Origin: Girardinichthys multiradiatus
Taxonomy: Eukaryota; Chordata; Actinopteri; Cyprinodontiformes; Goodeidae
Length of the DNA stretch: 64,000 nucleotides
NCBI RefSeq assembly: GCF_021462225.1
Contig: NC_061804.1
Location: forward strand, 9,785,740 to 9,849,739
Reading direction: 5' to 3'
Shown: positions 54,869-64,000 of the stretch, piece after piece
Numbering within the stretch: position 1 is the first letter of the stretch
How the letters are laid out: each line of letters opens with the position of its first letter
Notes under the pieces: generated by a model
Databases searched by the model: none
Seen by the model: only the letters and a program-made list of their open reading frames with translations
Told to the model about the DNA's origin: nothing
Position numbers and translations under genes: made by a program

Positions 54869-56436
54869 CTGGTCCTTCTCAAAATATTAGCATATTGTGA
54901 TAAAGTTAATTATTTTCCATAATGTCATGATGAAAATTTAACATTCATATATTTTAGATTCATTGCACACTAACTGAAATATTTCAGGTCTTTTATTGTC
55001 TTAATACGGATGATTTTAGCATACAGCTCATGAAAACCCAAAATTCCTATCTCACAAAATTAGCATATCATTAAAAGGGTCTCTAAACGAGCTATGAACC
55101 TAATCATCTGAATCAACGAGTTAACTCTAAACACCTGCAAAAGATTCCTGAGGCCTTTAAAACTCCCAGCCTGGTTCATCACTCAAAACCCCAATCATGG
55201 GTAAGACTGCCGACCTGACTGCTGTCCAGAAGGCCACTATTGACACCCTCAAGCAAGAGGATAAGACACAGAAAGAAATTTCTGAACGAATAGGCTGTTC
55301 CCAGAGTGCTGTATCAAGGCACCTCAGTGGGAAGACTGTGGGAAGGAAAAAGTGTGGCAGAAAACGCTGCACAACGAGAAGAGGTGACCGGACCCTGAGG
55401 AAGATTGTGGAGAAGGGCCGATTCCAGACCTTGGGGGACCTGCGGAAGCAGTGGACTGAGTCTGGAGTAGAAACATCCAGAGCCACCGTGCACAGGCGTG
55501 TGCAGGAAATGGGCTACAGGTGCCGCATTCCCCAGACCTGGGCTACAGAGAAGCAGCACTGGACTGTTGCTCAGTCGTCCAAAGTACTTTTTTCGGATGA
55601 AAGCAAATTCTGCATGTCATTCGGAAATCAAGGTGCCAGAGTCTGGGGGAAGACTGGGGAAAAGGAAATGCCAAAATGCCAGAAGTCCAGTGTCAAGTAC
55701 CCACAGTCAGTGATGGTCTGGGGTGCCGTGTCAGCTGCTGGTGTTGGTCCACTGTGTTTTATCAAGGGCAGGGTCAATGCAGCTAGCTATCAGGAGATTT
55801 TGGAGCACTTCATGCTTCCATCTGCTGAAAAGCTTTATGGAGATGAAGATTTCATTTTTCAGCACGACCTGGCACCTGCTCACAGTGCCAAAACCACTGG
55901 TAAATGGTTTACTGACCATGGTATCACTGTGCTCAATTGGCCTGCCAACTCTCCTGACCTGAACCCCATAGAGAATCTGTGGGATATTGTGAAGAGAACG
56001 TTGAGAGACTCAAGACCCAACACTCTGGATGAGCTAAAGGCCGCTATCGAAGCATCCTGGGCCTCCATAAGACCTCAGCAGTGCCACAGGCTGATTGCCT
56101 CCATGCCACGCCGCATTGAAGCAGTCATTTCTGCAAAAGGATTCCCGACCAAGTATTGAGTGCATAACTGTACATGATTATTTGAAGGTTGACGTTTTTT
56201 GTATTAAAAACACTTTTCTTTTATTGGTCGGATGAAATATGCTAATTTTGTGAGATAGGAATTTTGGGTTTTCATGAGCTGTATGCCAAAATCATCCGTA
56301 TTAAGACAATAAAAGACCTGAAATATTTCAGTTAGTGTGCAATGAATCTAAAATATATGAATGTTAAATTTTCATCATTACATTATGGAAAATAATGAAC
56401 TTTATCACAATATGCTAATATTTTGAGAAGGACCTG
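54869..56436 (+). mobile_element. Complete Tc1/mariner element, copy 2
   Basis: 1,568 bp, the same length as copy 1, at a constant offset of 3,425 bp. TA flanks at 54867-54868 and 56437-56438. The left end begins CTGGTCC instead of CAGGTCC, a change in the second base. Inverted repeats, internal direct repeats (outer at 54878, inner at 55052) and the transposase gene are otherwise as in copy 1. Flanking DNA is unrelated to that of copy 1, so it is an independent insertion. Confidence 0.95.
55197..56159 (+). CDS. Tc1-type DD34E transposase, intact (copy 2)
   Basis: Same protein family and same length as the gene at 51772-52734, including D134, D224 and E259. It differs from copy 1 by eight residues, all within the first 151: positions 22 (D), 31 (R), 47 (T), 72 (E), 118 (E), 127 (S), 143 (G) and 151 (G). 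The last 169 residues are identical. Serine at 127 replaces a tryptophan lying six residues before the first catalytic aspartate; tryptophan there is usual in relatives, so this copy may be weakened. No stop or frameshift is present. Start chosen as for copy 1. Promoter and binding sites lie in the element's left end, which has a changed terminal base. Confidence 0.95.
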   Translation: MGKTADLTAVQKATIDTLKQEDKTQKEISERIGCSQSAVSRHLSGKTVGRKKCGRKRCTTRRGDRTLRKIVEKGRFQTLGDLRKQWTESGVETSRATVHRRVQEMGYRCRIPQTWATEKQHWTVAQSSKVLFSDESKFCMSFGNQGARVWGKTGEKEMPKCQKSSVKYPQSVMVWGAVSAAGVGPLCFIKGRVNAASYQEILEHFMLPSAEKLYGDEDFIFQHDLAPAHSAKTTGKWFTDHGITVLNWPANSPDLNPIENLWDIVKRTLRDSRPNTLDELKAAIEASWASIRPQQCHRLIASMPRRIEAVISAKGFPTKY

Positions 56437-56438
56437 TA

Positions 56439-56999
56439 TTTGGGTAAAACTAGGAATGTTCTGCTTTTATTAACAAAGCCAAATTTTCACAGATTATTTT
56501 GAATCAGTCTAGAATAATTCTGTCCTGGTTTGACCAAAAATAATAATGTGAAAAACTCATTATATACTGTATGATATCTGTATAATATTTTCTATGATAA
56601 CTTTATGGGCTATTCTTTGGTCAAAGTGTGAATGTTGGTTTGCACATACTACACAGCAGATTAAAGGCTAAAGTTCTTTTAAGTGAAGAAACTCATTCTC
56701 AGGTGTAAACAGAACTCATTATACAGTAGAATTTTATCACCTTTTGAATTTCTTACTGTGGAAGATGTTCAGCGGAGTCCGATCAGGTCATTGAAGAGTT
56801 CCAGATGGCCTTGTGTGAAGAGTGACGAGGCTCCTTCAAGTCATTTATAAAACCAGACAAATGTGTCATAATAAATTCTGACCCACTGTTTGGTTAAAAC
56901 TACCCAACCTCTGTCCTAACCGCATCAACCCAGCACAGGTTTTATTGTGTGTAGAATCCAGAGCTGGAAATAGGACATGAGATGTTTTAACGACCAGTC
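56439..56999. other. No gene recognised
   Basis: AT-rich; nothing supported. Confidence 0.4.
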
Positions 57000-57095
57000 C
57001 TGGGGGTACCCCAGCTCTCGCCCATTGACTGCTGGAGATAGGAACCAGCTCCTCGCGACCCTGCATGGAAAAGCGGGTTCAGATAATGGATGAAT
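57000..57095 (+). repeat. Fish repeat, RTE 3'-region type (3' end)
   Basis: CTCTCGCCCATTGACTGCTGG, then GATAGGAACCAGCTCC and GGAAAAGCGGGTTCAGATAA with a short ATGG-like tail. Same family as 33483-33743. Confidence 0.7.
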
Positions 57096-57279
57096 AGATG
57101 TTGTAATCCGGCATGCATCGGTTTATATCTGCCGCTTATTTTGCTTCTACAGTATCAGGGGTCATAATTCAACTACCAAATGGCCCAAACGGAGAGCAGT
57201 ATCAAAGTAAATAGGGAGTAGTTTAATTTAATGGGTACAAAATTATTTATTTACCGGGGCAAAAAGGAAGTATGGAGTT

Positions 57280-57920
57280 CAGGGATGGCCCAAAGTTCTG
57301 TTGGGCCTCAAGCAGAATTTAGTTTGGGGCCCCTCTTCCTGTTAAAATCCATCACCACACGCTGACTGAAACAATTAATTGTATTAATGATGATTAATCA
57401 ATTATTGAAATAATTGGAAACTAATTTAGTAATTAAATAATCGTTAACTACAGTATACAGACTCTATTACATGCCATTTGCTGAAAGAACCACCCACTCA
57501 GGGCAGTAACCATGACAGCCCCACAACATCCAGAAACTTGAGGTACTCTGGTCGGATCTCATCCACCCCCGAAGCCCTGCCACCGTGGAGCTTTTTAATC
57601 ATTCATGTTCTCACAAATGTTTTGTACAATTGTACCTTGCAACAAGACTTTAATATTAAAATTACACGATCTGAACATTGAAATGAGTTTTAATTTTTAC
57701 ATCGATAGCAGCAGGCCTAATCCAGATCTGGTTGAATCTGAGAGAGACGGCCAAGTTTAATTGGATGAGCTTAAAAGCAATCATGGATAATTGGTTATTA
57801 TTTGCTGTATATGAAATTGCTGTATTTGAGAGCAAAAAATTGAAGCATTTATGGGAGGCCCCTGATGGTTTGGGGGCCCTAAGAAATGGCTTGGTTCGCT
57901 TATGCCTTCGGTCAGCTCTG
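57280..57920. mobile_element. hAT-type MITE, composite
   Basis: Left end CAGGGATGGCCCAAAG with TTTGGGGCCCCT inside; right part GGAGGCCCCTGATGG, TTTGGGGGCCCT, ending GTCAGCTCTG. The ends are rough inverted repeats of the CAGGGCCGGCCC type. The flanking octamers ATGGAGTT and AGGGATAA match poorly (4 of 8). The interior contains an unrelated MITE piece and an RTE fragment, so it is composite. Confidence 0.5.
57478..57605 (-). mobile_element. RTE LINE fragment
   Basis: On the minus strand it reads LHGGRASGVDEIRPEYLK and FLDVVGLSWL, the start of the reverse transcriptase domain in the same RTE group as the remnant at 10730-11944. Confidence 0.7.
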
Positions 57921-58904
57921 AGGGATAACAAAACAAAAGGTTTGGGTACGAAATGTTGGTATAGAAGAGTCAAACAAGAAACATAATTTCAACAAGTCTT
58001 AGCATTTGTGTTTTGCTGTGTGTTTTAAGGCAAGCGGTTCATAAGATGTTCCGAAGCATGCTTTAGGAAAATCAAAGAAACAGATTTTAGCTGGCAGGAG
58101 TAGACCTGACCACCACCCTTATGCCTCGGTTGAAGGGCTTTCAGGTGCCTTGTCTTGCATGTGTAGTGGAGGTTTGATGTCTGACTGGGATTTTATACCC
58201 AGCAGCTGCTTCTGTAGTTTGATATCAAACCTTCTGGGAGGGAATTTCTTCTCTATCGTCTGCCTTTCTGGTGCTGAAGAGCTGCCTGAAACATCCTTCA
58301 CTTGTGTTATCCTCAGAGCATATCATCAGACTTTAAGAAATTGGAGACAGTTAATTTAAACAAACTCAATCAACCACAAAAAGCTCATGAGAAAGATGGT
58401 GTTCTGGCCTCAGAAATGTGCACAAAGTCTCCTGAAACACAGAAATCATGTTTTTATCTGTTCTGCTCAGGAGTGCTTTGAGGCTTGCGCGTCTGAATCA
58501 CAGGTATTGAATTTGGCTGCCCTGCCTGAACAGGATTGATTATTTCTGTGCAGCAGTATGAAAGGGGTTTGAAATATTCAGAGGCGAGTTTTTACCATGT
58601 TTGATCCTTTTCTGCTTTATATCTGAAATAACTATCTATAGCCTCCAATCGGGCCTGCACAGTTTCAGGAAAAAATGCCAGGTTATTGGTGATTATCACA
58701 ATTATAATAACAGTTGCGACATTTCCTTAAACTTTTCTTTTTATTCATTTATCAAGATATCCTCAAAATGCTGAGATCTTTAGCATCTTGGTCATATAAG
58801 TTTGATGGGGGCATCTCTGGCAGTGAGAGTCCATGCAGTTGGCTATAATATTGGCATGCAGAGTATGAATATATGGCACCTGAACAATATTAGCAGACAA
58901 CAAT
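57921..58904. other. No gene recognised
   Basis: Nothing supported. Confidence 0.4.
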
Positions 58905-59215
58905 GCACACAAGCTTAATGCAACCTGGGCTTCACGAACAGCTCAACAGAACCACAGGCTGATCTCCTCCATCCCACACCGCATTGATGCAGTAATTTAT
59001 GCAAAAGGAGCCCCAACCAAATACTGAGTGCAGAAACTGTAGAGTACACAGACATACTGTTAAGTAGGACCAAATGTCTGTTTCAAACATCTTCTTTATT
59101 GGTCTTATGTAATTTTGTCATTTCATTATCTGTAACCCAGAAACCTCTAAACTAACAGAAATAAACACTTCAAATATAATGATTCAATTATAGAAATAAA
59201 TAAACTTTTCAATGT
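58905..59215 (+). mobile_element. Tc1/mariner 3' fragment
   Basis: Reads ATWASRTAQQNHRLISSIP, then HRIDAVIYAKGAPTKY and a stop at 59025-59027, closely matching the C-terminus of the intact Tc1 pair (WASIRPQQCHRLIASMPRRI, AKGFPTKY). The 3' untranslated part follows for about 190 bp. It is related to, but clearly diverged from, the intact family; the fragment at 19831-20520 may be of this sister family. Confidence 0.8.
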
Positions 59216-60239
59216 TGAGATTTAAGAAGAAGCAAGTGGAGTTTGCATCATTTTGTAAATATCCCACGTTAAGTTGAGCGTCTTACATATGCACAATGTT
59301 TGTAGAGAAGTACATTACACCAGGGATGTGTTCAAGTTAGGTAAAGAATGTAGTCTCTTTCTTTGTTTTAAAACAAGACGTTCATTAGTCGTGCTTCAGT
59401 CCTCAATAGATTTGGCAATTTGTCTCTGAACTATGCCCAGGCAAAATTGGCCATCTGTACATGATGTCCCTTCATATTTAGAAGGCCCATCTGTAAGGAC
59501 ACATGGCACTCTCCTGGGCCACAGTCCAAGTCTTGGCAGCATCCCGGTCGGTGCCAAAGGGACAGGAAAAGAAAACCTTCCAATGAGATGCTCTTCCTTC
59601 TTCTTTTTCCCCACTTTTCTTTGGTCTGCAGAGCTTAAACAGCAGCTGCTCACACCTGATGCCCGAGACCACAGAGAGACCACATTCTGCAGAGGGGGTG
59701 CAACACGCATGGGGTCACATTACAAAGAAATTAAACACCACAAAAGCTCTTTTCCTGCTTCCCCCCTTTTCTGAGTCTTAGTCTACCCCCCCCCCCCCCC
59801 ATCGTGTCTCCTAAGGCACCTTTCTCATGCCCCACGTCTTTGTTGTGTTTTTGTCTTCAGGAGTGTTGTGGACAGAGCCTGGGAATATTTACTTTTTCTT
59901 GTAGTCAACAGTTATTTCAGGAACAGCAAGACCTCACATGGAAATTGTAGCGCGTGTTGTTGCACTGATGCAGCAGACCCCATCTATTCTGAACATTTTA
60001 ATTTCTAACAAAGGGATTTTAGTTTTAAAGAAGAGTTAGAATGATATTTTAATTTAAATATAGTTTCCCTTTCTGAAGCAAGATAATTTGATTTTCAGAA
60101 GATTTCTGGCTTTATTTTCTGCTTGGCATTGTAGGATTTGATGGTATCTGAATTATTGCAGTGCAGCGTGTGTGAAAGTGACTAAGAGAAGCCAAATTAA
60201 AACTGTATCGCGACTGTATTTTGTAGGATAAAGGCAGTG
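59216..60239. other. No gene recognised; poly-C run
   Basis: Fifteen C in a row at 59786-59800. A pair of overlapping opposite frames at 59396-59774 has no known domain. Nothing else. Confidence 0.45.
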
Positions 60240-60247
60240 TCAGTGTG

Positions 60248-60340
60248 TGCATTATTCATATTGCAAAGGACTGTTTGCAGTGCGATTATTGTTGGCTATT
60301 ATATTCTAGATTTTATGAATTTGCATTTTCAATGCATTCC
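60248..60340 (+). repeat. Dispersed repeat, copy 2 of 2
   Basis: TTCATATTGCAAAGGACTG, TTTGCAGTGCGATTATTG and TTGGCTATTATATTC match the order of blocks at 36600-36690. Confidence 0.6.
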
Positions 60341-60704
60341 CCAACACTAAATAGGAATTTCCGATTGAAACACTGACTTTATTATGCAACATTGATGTCT
60401 CCACAGTGTTAAGATTGAAAGTTATTAATTATAGAGATTAAATACAGGAGGTATGTTTAATAGCTGAGGTGCAGGTTAATAGTGTTGTTGTAATGATCAG
60501 TATTAATATCCAATTTGAAGTCAGCTGTTATTTGAAGTAGTGGCCTAAATATCCTGAACTTTTCCTTGACTTTTGGTGTTGGATGCAAGTTGTGGTGAGC
60601 TTCAGCTGCATAGTGCCCTTTTCTTACACCACTGTGTATCTTGGCTTGGGTTTCCCAGAAGATATGTGGCTTAATGATCCAGCATCACCTGTCCCTAATA
60701 TCAT
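60341..60704. other. No gene recognised
   Basis: Nothing supported. Confidence 0.4.
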
Positions 60705-60795
60705 GCTCCACTATGCAGACACTCTGTCTGCACTGATGAAGATTCACCTCAGCATGCTGAATGCTTCATGGGGCTGACATGGCTAGAGTGTTGGC
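60705..60795 (+). repeat. Dispersed repeat, copy 2 (pair of 12033-12125)
   Basis: CTCCACTATGCAGACACTCTG, GATGAAGATTCACC and CTCAGCATGCTGAATGCTT, then GGCTGACATGG. Similarity may extend upstream. Confidence 0.6.
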
Positions 60796-62030
60796 CTTAT
60801 TTTATGAACATTTCAGTTAACCTTGATCTGACCATTTGGTGGTGTTCATAGACTGTGTATGGCCTAAGATGGTCATGGAAAGTCCTTACTCAGCAGCAGT
60901 CTGTACATATTACCTGACAGAACTTAAATGCATTTAATTTGTTCATGTTTCTACCCACATATTAAAAGGTTTTTTTATGATGCGCCAACATACAAAAGAA
61001 ACTGTTGACAATGTTCAGAAATGATTTAGAAACACTTTTTTTATAGTTATTGTTGCATCCTTTTATGTAAGTGAGCCGTACATTTTTAACTATAAAAAAT
61101 CCATCAGAAAAACCTGATTGACAAAGCAAACGTGTTTTAGCAATGTAAGACTATCTAAGATCAGAGTTGGTTCTCAAAGTGACATAGAGCTAAAGCTTGC
61201 AGTGATGTATCTTAGTAGATACATTTAAGCTGGGGAGAAGCAGCTAGACATCTGCTTCTAGTATCAGATCAAAATGTGTTCATTTTTAAAATATATTCAA
61301 AGTCCTGCTTTTAGTAAAGTCCTACAGAATCCCAACATCACTAACAAGTCTGAATATCTCACCTGTATTGATGCATCATTAGGCCAAAGTTACCCATTAA
61401 TCAGTAAAGCTGTAAAAAATGCCTCTCGTTGAACTCCTTTAACGGCTGAGTGGAAACCTGAAAGACCATTTTACTTCCTGCAGGCATGTTTGAAATGTGA
61501 CCACAGGACTATGTCACTGGTTAGAGCTTACACTTCTATCTTCAAGCGTGTTCTCTTGTAATGTATGTAAGATAAATTTCCTCTGTGAACAATACACATG
61601 CCACAGATCGTCTCCAGCCATTGCACGAGGCCTCCCCTCAGGCCCTGTGATTGTTCTGGGTAATGCCACGTTCTCTGATTACCTGGTAGGCAATGTGTCA
61701 CTCTGCCAAACCATGCAGTATGTCATTGTCTCACATTCAAAAATGCCTGAAGAGCCTGCAAAAAAATAGTTTTTTTTGTGTTGCATGTAATCCATCACTG
61801 CGGTTAAGTTGGATAGTGATATCATGCCACATATGATAAAAATGGCAAACATGACAGGTATTATCCGTGTTTTCCTGCTGATTATGGGTCACAGAGTGCA
61901 GAGGCTGCTTTTACAAAACTTTGGAATGTTACAGACTTTTACAAAATATTCAGATTACAGGTAAGGCTTAAACTATTTTATTTATTGTTTGCAAATGAAT
62001 TGGAAGAGACTGTTTCCTCTAGACCAGTGG
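60796..62030. other. No gene recognised
   Basis: AT-rich; a 90-codon frame at 61497 lacks a domain and splice context. Confidence 0.4.
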
Positions 62031-62032
62031 TG

Positions 62033-62110
62033 TCCAAACGTTTTGCCATGCAGGTCAAAATCATTGAGTTGAAAGTCCTCCGGGGCTTCACAGCATAACT
62101 CTTTGCAAAA
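62033..62110. mobile_element. hAT-like MITE end (one side only)
   Basis: CAGTGGTGTCCAAACGTTTTG with GCAGGTCAAAATC, the kind of start seen in hAT MITEs with a CAGGGGTGTCCAAACTTT terminus. The opposite end is not seen. Confidence 0.45.
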
Positions 62111-64000
62111 ATAATCTTGTGATTACTTAGGAATAAAATAAACAGTCAGTATTTAAATGTAACAAAGTTCAGATTTCTGCCAAAAGAGATAATTCTAACA
62201 GGGATATGAGTCACTCTCTTTGACAATGCCTGCTGTATTTATCCAAGCTAATTAAGTCTGCTTTTGTGTGAAAGTTGCTGGATGTTGTCCAGTTTCCTCT
62301 GAAAGCAACATGGTTAATAAAAGACAAATATTTTGTTATACTTAACATTTTCCAACATTTTTATTTTTCAGGGAAAATTTGACTTTTGTTTTTTTTTTTT
62401 AATCGTCAAAATCATTCCAACAACACTGCTTTAGATAATGGTCACTAAAGTTAGACTGGGCAAATGTCATGCTGTGGAGAGCGAAACCCTGCAAATGAAA
62501 AGAAAAAAAATATATTTTGCATTAATTTCTAGTTATTGGTCGATATTCAGTTTTTGTCTTTTCTTCCCTCGAGATGAAACGATGTAGTCTGGCGCAGCTC
62601 CAGCTGCCTGAAACATAGATTTGAAGCCACATCTGTTAAATTGAAATGAAATGTTTTTGAATACAGGCTGACTTTGATGGTGAAGAGATGTCTCTGTGTT
62701 CAGTGTGTTCATGTGCACATGAATATTCATGACGACCTCGGGGCTCACCAGACCCTCAGTCATGGTGTTTGTCTCTTGCTAATGGGCTGTGCCATGCTCT
62801 GAACATGGCATGCATCTGGCGCTTTCTAAATCATGCCATGCAGAATTAGCTGTTCCCAGTCAACCAGCTTATTATAGCCTTTCATGGATTTTTTTGGGAA
62901 TTTAATGCATGAAATTTGCACATAAGTCTCTATTTCAATATGATGATTTACTCTTGAAAACAAAGTTTGTTTATGATTGGATGACCTTGCTTAATGTTAC
63001 GCATATTGTGGGAACATCGTTACTGATAATTTCTGTCTGTAACTCTTAAAGCTCAGCAATAGGTGGAGGCAGGCCAGATTTACTCACATTTCATGGTTTA
63101 AGCGGAGCTCTGCCCTTTAGCTGTTTTCAAGATCCAGACTAATTATTTTTGTCTTTTCTGTTGTTCAGTTAGTGGTTACAAGGCATTTGTTTGGCAGATT
63201 CCCCAGAGAGACAATATCTTGGTTTAAGTTTCCCCCAGGAGCAACAACAGAGGCAGAAAATTAGCCTGCTGGAGTGAGCCAGTAGCAACTGTTGATTGGA
63301 CCCTGGAATGGAATGGTTTCACTCTGTTTGCATCTTTGGATTATTCCCATATGAGCTGGACAAACAATATTTATTCAGCGTCCTCAAGGTTTACTTATCG
63401 AGGGCCAAAAGTCCCACAATCCGGTGAATAAAAAATTGTTTTAACATACTCACAGATAACCTAATTATTGGGCCGTAAACAATTTGTTCTTTAGTTTTAA
63501 TTATTAATTTTCTGTTTTCTTGGGGTATAGGTGTGACATTTATCTTTACCAGGGCTACCATGGGTGGGGGGGGAACTATATCTTAATTTTACAAAAAATT
63601 TGTAGGCCTTGGGTCAAAATTATTTTTGGCTTTTCAAAGTAATGTTGATAGAATGAAGAAGAAGAATGTGGCCTTTTACACTCAGCTAATACATTTGAGT
63701 TGCTGTGTAAACACAAGATGCAATAACAAATAAACACTTAACTAATGCTTATCTAAGCAATCAGACGGCATCAGTTTACGTGAACTTGTGAGCTTTATGT
63801 TTGCACCCCCACACAGTTGTCATGCTCCCTCAAGACGAGCTGTTTCAATTATTTCTAACTCAACTATAAAGAACAATGAGGGCAGCAAGAGAAGGACAAA
63901 CAGAGTCCATGGGGGGGACTCAGACATCTTACAGTCCAAAGCAAGAGGCACAAATTTCTAGGAAAAATGTCCTTCTCTGGAGGAAAACTGAGCTGGTGTT
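62111..64000. other. No gene or repeat recognised
   Basis: Unique AT-rich sequence with short homopolymer runs. It is the longest repeat-poor stretch of the right half, including a motif-rich part at 62700-63010. Confidence 0.4.

Noticed and set aside
59396..59774. Possible exon after TTGGTCTGCAG at about 59630
   Set aside because: The acceptor-like tract is good, but there is no consensus donor after it and the translation is not recognisable.

Overview
This window looks like teleost fish nuclear DNA. It is AT-rich, nearly free of host coding sequence and crowded with transposon families typical of ray-finned fish: several Tc1/mariner families, hAT elements, CR1/L2-group and RTE-group LINEs, a tRNA-derived SINE and many microsatellites. 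There is no rRNA, no CRISPR, no operon structure and no tRNA gene that I can support. Family names come from recognising conserved motifs, not from a search.

Layout. 1-6.1 kb: Tc1 remnants (one split by a hAT-type MITE), a Tc1 terminal fragment and an L2-group LINE 3' end. 6.1-10.4 kb: a decayed hAT transposase gene of the ZBED5-like type on the minus strand, interrupted near its stop codon by a 1.6-kb palindromic (foldback) element. 10.7-14.1 kb: an RTE LINE remnant with an ATGG tail, then a 5'-truncated LINE with a long open reverse transcriptase. 15.9-20.5 kb: Tc1 and LINE fragments and a SINE. 21.0-24.05 kb: a nearly full-length minus-strand copy of the same LINE family (endonuclease plus reverse transcriptase), broken by nonsense and frameshift changes and lacking its 3' tail. 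25-35.7 kb: more Tc1 fragments, a non-coding repeat with a 785-bp internal duplication, LINE pieces, a SINE and a 1.32-kb Sleeping-Beauty-type Tc1 remnant.

The second half (36-64 kb) is sparser. The best host-gene signal is a small exon at 42,972-43,035 on the plus strand: a good-context start codon, a signal-peptide-like peptide and a consensus splice donor. Most of the rest of the window may therefore be intron 1 of an unidentified secreted or membrane protein gene. A weaker candidate for a host terminal exon lies on the minus strand at 35.81-36.19 kb. At 51.4-53.0 and 54.9-56.4 kb sit two Tc1 elements of exactly equal length (1,568 bp). Each has TA target duplications, about 200-bp inverted repeats and an uninterrupted 320-codon DD34E transposase. 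They are the only complete protein-coding genes seen here.

The elements do not form a pathway. The interest lies in nesting order (hAT in Tc1, foldback in hAT, Tc1 in an A-rich repeat), in possible recent activity of the Tc1 pair, and in the foldback element, whose arms each carry a perfect cAMP-response element.
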